Source: Omnitrophica bacterium RIFCSPLOWO2_01_FULL_45_10 (GTDB lineage Bacteria > Omnitrophota > Gorgyraeia > 2-01-FULL-45-10). Taken from it: 8,177 bases of DNA. The notes beneath the pieces were generated by a model that was not told where the DNA came from, did not search any database, and was given only the letters and a program-made list of their open reading frames with translations. Both the position numbers and the translations under genes were made by a program. This document shows positions 6,265 through 8,177 of this stretch, piece after piece (the first letter of the stretch is position 1; every line of letters begins with the position of its first letter). Where the stretch lies: the NCBI GenBank assembly GCA_001804165.1, contig MHFL01000064.1, positions 21,826 through 30,002 on the forward strand, in the 5' to 3' direction.

Positions 6265-6341
6265 GTCATTGCGAGCCCCGAAGGGGCGAAGCAATCTCTT
6301 TTTTTGAGATTGCTTCGGCCGCTTCGCGTCCTCGCAATGAC
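6265..6341. repeat. Gene-less inverted-repeat element: two facing GTCATTGCGAG...GCAATCTC arms around T7
   Basis: The left arm (6265-6298) runs from GTCATTGCGAG through CCCCGAAGGGG to CGAAGCAATCTC. A run of seven T follows (6299-6305), then the reverse-oriented arm (6306-6341) from GAGATTGCTTCGG to CTCGCAATGAC. The 11-12 bases at each end match perfectly; the middle differs between the arms. The whole could fold as one long hairpin with a T-rich loop. The same arms flank the GIY-YIG pseudogene at 7419-7763, so this looks like a non-autonomous or deleted relative. It fills most of the 101-base gap between cobA-hemD and hemB and might also affect mRNA stability or readthrough. Confidence 0.85.
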
Positions 6342-6357
6342 GGTCCATTAAGATGAG

Positions 6358-7404
6358 ATGCAGAGACTAAGACGATTGAGAAAAAATCAGGATGTAAGAG
6401 ATCTCATGGCTGAAACGATGCTTTCGGTGAGCAATCTCATCATGCCCTATTTTGTGACAGAGGGAAGGGGAAGAGAAGAGCCGATAAAATCGATGCCGGG
6501 CATATTTCGTATTTCCGTAGACAACTTGCTCAAGGACGTAAAAGAGGCGAGAGAATCAGGTATAAAGGCAATTCTACTGTTCGGGGTGAGCGGCAAGAAA
6601 GATCTGTCGGGAGGCGAGGCATATCGTAAAGATGGCATTGTCCAAAAAGCGGTAAAGGCAGTTAAAAAAAGCGCAAAGGATATTGTAGTTATCACAGATA
6701 TCTGTCTATGTGGATATACATCGCACGGCCACTGCGGGATTGTAGAGGGTCAAGTAGCAAGGGTTCCGCCTTCGCCCGGCGGGCTTCGGCGGACAAGCAA
6801 GGGTCAAGGGCATAGTATTGATAATGATAAGACACTGAAGATATTGTCTAAGATCGCCCTGTCGCATGCTGAGGCAGGGGCGGACCTTGTCGCGCCGTCA
6901 GCGATGATGGACGGACAGGTCAGGGCAATTAGAGAGGCGCTTGATAAGGCAGGATTTTCTGAAGTCGGCATATTGGCTTATTCAGCAAAATACGCGTCTA
7001 ACTTTTATGCTCCTTTTAGGGAGGCATTGGATTCAGCGCCCCAATTCGGCGACAGAAAGAGTTATCAGATGGATTATAGAAATTCCGACGAGGCGCTAAG
7101 AGAGATAAGAGAGGATATAGACGAAGGCGCCGATATAGTTATGGTGAAGCCCGCGCTTTCCTATTTGGACGTCATCTATCGGGCGAAAGAGAAGTTCAAC
7201 GTGCCATTGGCCGCATTCAATGTGAGCGGAGAATATGCGATGGTGAAAGTATATTGTCGGGATTCGGGATTCGGGATTCGGGATACGGCGGCAGATATGG
7301 GGAAAAAAATAGTATTAGAAATACTCACGAGCATAAAACGCGCTGGCGCGGATTTGATTATCACGTATCATGCGAAAGAGGTCGCGGAGTGGATGACCAC
7401 GTAG
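6358..7404 (+). CDS. hemB: Delta-aminolevulinic acid dehydratase (porphobilinogen synthase), with two in-frame insertions
   Basis: Condenses two 5-aminolevulinates to porphobilinogen. RLRRLRKNQDVRDLMAET is the usual N-terminus. The zinc ligands C116, C118 and C126 lie in DICLCGYTSHGHCG, indicating a zinc-dependent form. The Schiff-base lysines are K211 (ILAYSAKYAS) and K264 (VMVKPALSYLD). VSGEYAMVK (289-297) and SIKRAGADLIITYHAKE (325-341) close the protein. At 348 residues it is about 25 longer than most HemB. The excess lies in residues about 131-149, where HGHCGIVEG should run almost directly into IDNDKTL, and in about eight extra residues at 300-311 encoded by a GATTCGG array. Both keep the frame. 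ATG 6358 is the in-frame start. Only a weak purine tract (AAGATGAG) precedes it, next to the palindromic repeat. Confidence 0.95.
   Translation: MQRLRRLRKNQDVRDLMAETMLSVSNLIMPYFVTEGRGREEPIKSMPGIFRISVDNLLKDVKEARESGIKAILLFGVSGKKDLSGGEAYRKDGIVQKAVKAVKKSAKDIVVITDICLCGYTSHGHCGIVEGQVARVPPSPGGLRRTSKGQGHSIDNDKTLKILSKIALSHAEAGADLVAPSAMMDGQVRAIREALDKAGFSEVGILAYSAKYASNFYAPFREALDSAPQFGDRKSYQMDYRNSDEALREIREDIDEGADIVMVKPALSYLDVIYRAKEKFNVPLAAFNVSGEYAMVKVYCRDSGFGIRDTAADMGKKIVLEILTSIKRAGADLIITYHAKEVAEWMTT
6746..6808 (+). repeat. In-frame 54-bp palindromic insertion in hemB flanked by 9-bp direct repeats
   Basis: AGGGTCAAG occurs at 6746-6754 and 6800-6808, exactly 54 bases apart. The interior is a GC-rich palindrome with outer arms TCCGCC (6765-6770) and GGCGGA (6788-6793) and inner arms GCCCG and CGGGC around one G (6774-6784). 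A second direct repeat, AGCAAGGGT, lies at 6756-6764 and 6796-6804. It encodes a Pro/Gly/Arg-rich loop (QVARVPPSPGGLRRTSKGQG) between the zinc-site helix and IDNDKTL, which is absent from ordinary HemB. The pattern resembles insertion with target duplication, or duplication around a hairpin. Confidence 0.75.
7261..7288 (+). repeat. Four 7-bp tandem units (GATTCGG x3, GATACGG) inside hemB
   Basis: GATTCGG is repeated at 7261, 7268 and 7275, with a one-base variant GATACGG at 7282. The array encodes DSGFGIRDT in the HemB frame (residues about 302-310), close to the C-terminus. Ordinary HemB proteins have a shorter loop here. The unit length (7) equals that of the arrays in hemA, in hemC and before hemA, though the sequences differ. 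Confidence 0.8.
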
Positions 7405-7418
7405 TTAATTTTATTATA

Positions 7419-7458
7419 GTCATTGCGAGAAGGCGCGAAGCGCCGACGAAGCAATCTC
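7419..7458 (+). repeat. Left inverted arm of the GIY-YIG element
   Basis: Forty bases with conserved ends GTCATTGCGAG and CGAAGCAATCTC and the internal hairpin GGCGC-GAA-GCGCC (7432-7444). Confidence 0.85.
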
Positions 7459-7465
7459 ATTAAGC

Positions 7466-7731
7466 ATGGGAAGAAAAGGTTACGTCTATTTAATGATGAA
7501 TAAAGGAAACACCGTTATTTATATCGGTGTAACCAGTAGCTTAAAGAAAAGTTGGTAGACGGATTTACCAAGAAATATAATGTAAATAAATTAGTATATC
7601 ATGAAACTTTTGATAATATAGACGATGCGATTTTAAGAGAAAAACAGATTAAGGCAGGATCGCGAGCCAAGAAGATAAATTTGATAAAGTCCATTAACCC
7701 TAACTTCAAAGATTTGTATGATGAGATTTGA
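7466..7731 (+). pseudogene. GIY-YIG nuclease domain protein (YhbQ/UvrC-like small family), frameshifted
   Basis: The first frame (ATG 7466) reads MGRKGYVYLMMNKGNTVIYIGVTSSLKK in continuous sense, with the GIY (here GYVYLM) and YIG (IYIG) motifs, then hits TAG at 7556-7558. The protein resumes in another frame at TTG 7552 with LVDGFTKKYN, continues through REKQIKAGSR containing the family's catalytic glutamate, and ends DLYDEI with TGA at 7729-7731. Intact relatives normally have about eight residues with conserved R and EHK between LKK and LVxGFTKKYN. Only two bases lie there now, so a deletion of roughly 22 bases best explains the break. The missing piece would include the catalytic arginine, so the remnant should be inactive. 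Intact length would be about 95 residues. The gene is lower in GC than its neighbours, consistent with a foreign origin. Confidence 0.85.
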
Positions 7732-7763
7732 GATTGCTTCGGCGCTTCGCGCCTCGCAATGAC
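7730..7763 (-). repeat. Right inverted arm of the GIY-YIG element
   Basis: Thirty-four bases, GAGATTGCTTCGG to CTCGCAATGAC, the reverse complement of the left arm. The core stem closed by GAA (TTC on this strand) is kept. It ends 4 bases before the hemL ATG. Confidence 0.85.
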
Positions 7764-7767
7764 ATAA

Positions 7768-8177
7768 ATGAAAAAAATTAATAATAACCCAATCATTAAC
7801 TCAATTCATCAAATAGATAGATATTTATTTGATGATGCCAAGCGATATCTCGCTGGCGGTGTGAATAGCCCTGTTCGTTCATTCAAGGCGGTCGGCGGCG
7901 AACCAATATTCATAAATCGAGCGAAGGGTTCCATGCTTTACGGCGACGACGGAAGGGAATTCATTGATTACTGTTTATCATGGGGCGCGATGATATTGGG
8001 TCATGCTCATCCCAGAGTGACCGAAGAAGTAAAGAAGGCGATAGATAAAGGTACGAGTTTCGGGACGGCTACTGTATTAGAGACGGCCCTCGCAAAGATG
8101 ATTATTGAAGCGATCCCCTCGATAGAGAACCTGCGTCTTACCAGCTCAGGGACAGAGGCGGCGATGTCAGCGCTCAG
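7768..8177 (+). CDS. hemL: Glutamate-1-semialdehyde 2,1-aminomutase, N-terminal part (continues past window)
   Basis: Converts glutamate-1-semialdehyde, the HemA product, to 5-aminolevulinate, the HemB substrate, using PLP. The 136 complete codons match the N-terminal third of HemL: LFDDAKRYLAGGVNSPVRSFKAVGGEP, DYCLSWGAMILGHAHP, SFGTATVLETALA and LTSSGTEAAMSAL, the last being the phosphate-binding SSGTEA motif of class-III aminotransferases. The catalytic PLP lysine lies beyond the window. The start ATG 7768 sits only 4 bases after the right arm of the GIY-YIG element, and no clear Shine-Dalgarno is visible. The region upstream of hemL has therefore been rebuilt by the element, and a few N-terminal residues (KKINNNPIINS) may be non-conserved. 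Confidence 0.93.
   Translation, partial: MKKINNNPIINSIHQIDRYLFDDAKRYLAGGVNSPVRSFKAVGGEPIFINRAKGSMLYGDDGREFIDYCLSWGAMILGHAHPRVTEEVKKAIDKGTSFGTATVLETALAKMIIEAIPSIENLRLTSSGTEAAMSAL

Larger units (their letters stand above)
7419..7763 (+). mobile_element. 345-bp inverted-repeat element carrying a GIY-YIG nuclease pseudogene
   Basis: The left arm (7419-7458) begins GTCATTGCGAG and ends GAAGCAATCTC. The right arm (7730-7763) is its near-perfect reverse complement; the only differences are extra bases in the left arm. The GIY-YIG gene starts 7 bases after the left arm, and its TGA stop overlaps the first two bases of the right arm, so gene and arms form one compact unit. ATA directly abuts both outer edges (7416-7418 and 7764-7766), a possible 3-bp target duplication, though this could be chance. 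The arms match the gene-less element at 6265-6341. It separates hemB from hemL and fills the 7405-7767 gap. The gene's position between such arms suggests the nuclease moves the element; this is inference. Confidence 0.75.

Noticed and set aside
6265..6341. Rho-independent terminator
   Set aside because: The T run is in the loop and not after the stem, and the same arms occur around a gene, so a repeat element explains it better. An effect on transcription remains possible.
6073..6348. Minus-strand open frame reading through the 6265-6341 repeat
   Set aside because: It is antisense to HemD and its N-terminal part is only a translation of the repeat arms. No family resemblance.
7254..7463. 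Plus-strand open frame across the end of hemB and the left arm
   Set aside because: It is another frame of the GATTCGG array, hemB and the arm, with no plausible protein and no ribosome site.
7536..7560. Programmed ribosomal frameshift in the GIY-YIG gene
   Set aside because: An A-rich run is present, but a conserved segment of about eight residues is also missing, which a frameshift would not explain.
7599..7796. Minus-strand open frame over the right arm and the GIY-YIG remnant
   Set aside because: Its IARREAPKQS-type peptide comes from translating the repeat arm; the rest is antisense to the pseudogene and hemL.
3102..8177. CRISPR array
   Set aside because: The repeats are palindromic, few, unevenly spaced and of several unrelated families; there is no regular repeat-spacer pattern and no cas gene.

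Overview
The window comes from a bacterium with a compact genome: every recognisable gene is on the + strand and most neighbours overlap or nearly touch. The mix of short, tightly packed biosynthetic genes and many small dispersed repeats resembles uncultivated candidate-phylum bacteria, and Omnitrophota-like genomes are my best guess. That placement is an impression and rests on no search.

Region 1 (1-3101) looks like sulfur assimilation. It holds the C-terminal end of an Rrf2-family regulator with a three-cysteine cluster, an iron-sulfur adenylylsulfate reductase (cysH), a PiT-family permease (probably sulfate, by analogy with CysP), a ThiF/MoeB/HesA adenylyltransferase, and a JAMM/Mec+ metallopeptidase. 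The last two form the usual pair that activates and trims ubiquitin-like sulfur carrier proteins. No carrier gene is visible here.

Region 2 (3127-8177) is a tetrapyrrole operon for the C5 pathway: hemA, hemC, a cobA-hemD fusion, hemB and the first part of hemL. Together these cover glutamyl-tRNA to uroporphyrinogen III, with the SUMT half giving precorrin-2. Precorrin-2 is the precursor of siroheme, the cofactor of assimilatory sulfite reductase, which would connect the two regions functionally. HemA, HemC and HemD all look shortened at the C-terminus. HemC appears to lack the whole third domain that normally carries the dipyrromethane cofactor cysteine.

The most notable content is the set of repeats scattered through the hem operon. 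A 345-bp element (7419-7763) between hemB and hemL has long terminal inverted repeats (ends GTCATTGCGAG and GAAGCAATCTC) around a broken GIY-YIG nuclease gene. A gene-less version, two facing arms with a T7 spacer, lies between cobA-hemD and hemB (6265-6341). Inside each arm is a small GC stem closed by GAA; its stem bases vary between copies but pairing is mostly kept. Two different palindrome-bearing segments sit in frame inside hemC (4618-4682) and hemB (6746-6808). Each is bounded by direct repeats (11 and 9 bp) and each adds exactly 54 bp (18 codons). Short 7-bp tandem repeats of different sequence occur in hemA, hemB, hemC and the gap before hemA. The operon therefore looks heavily colonised by small mobile or structured repeats that are tolerated inside essential enzymes.

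I see no rRNA, tRNA, CRISPR array or convincing promoter. The only gap above about 300 bases between intact genes (7405-7767) is occupied by the GIY-YIG element.
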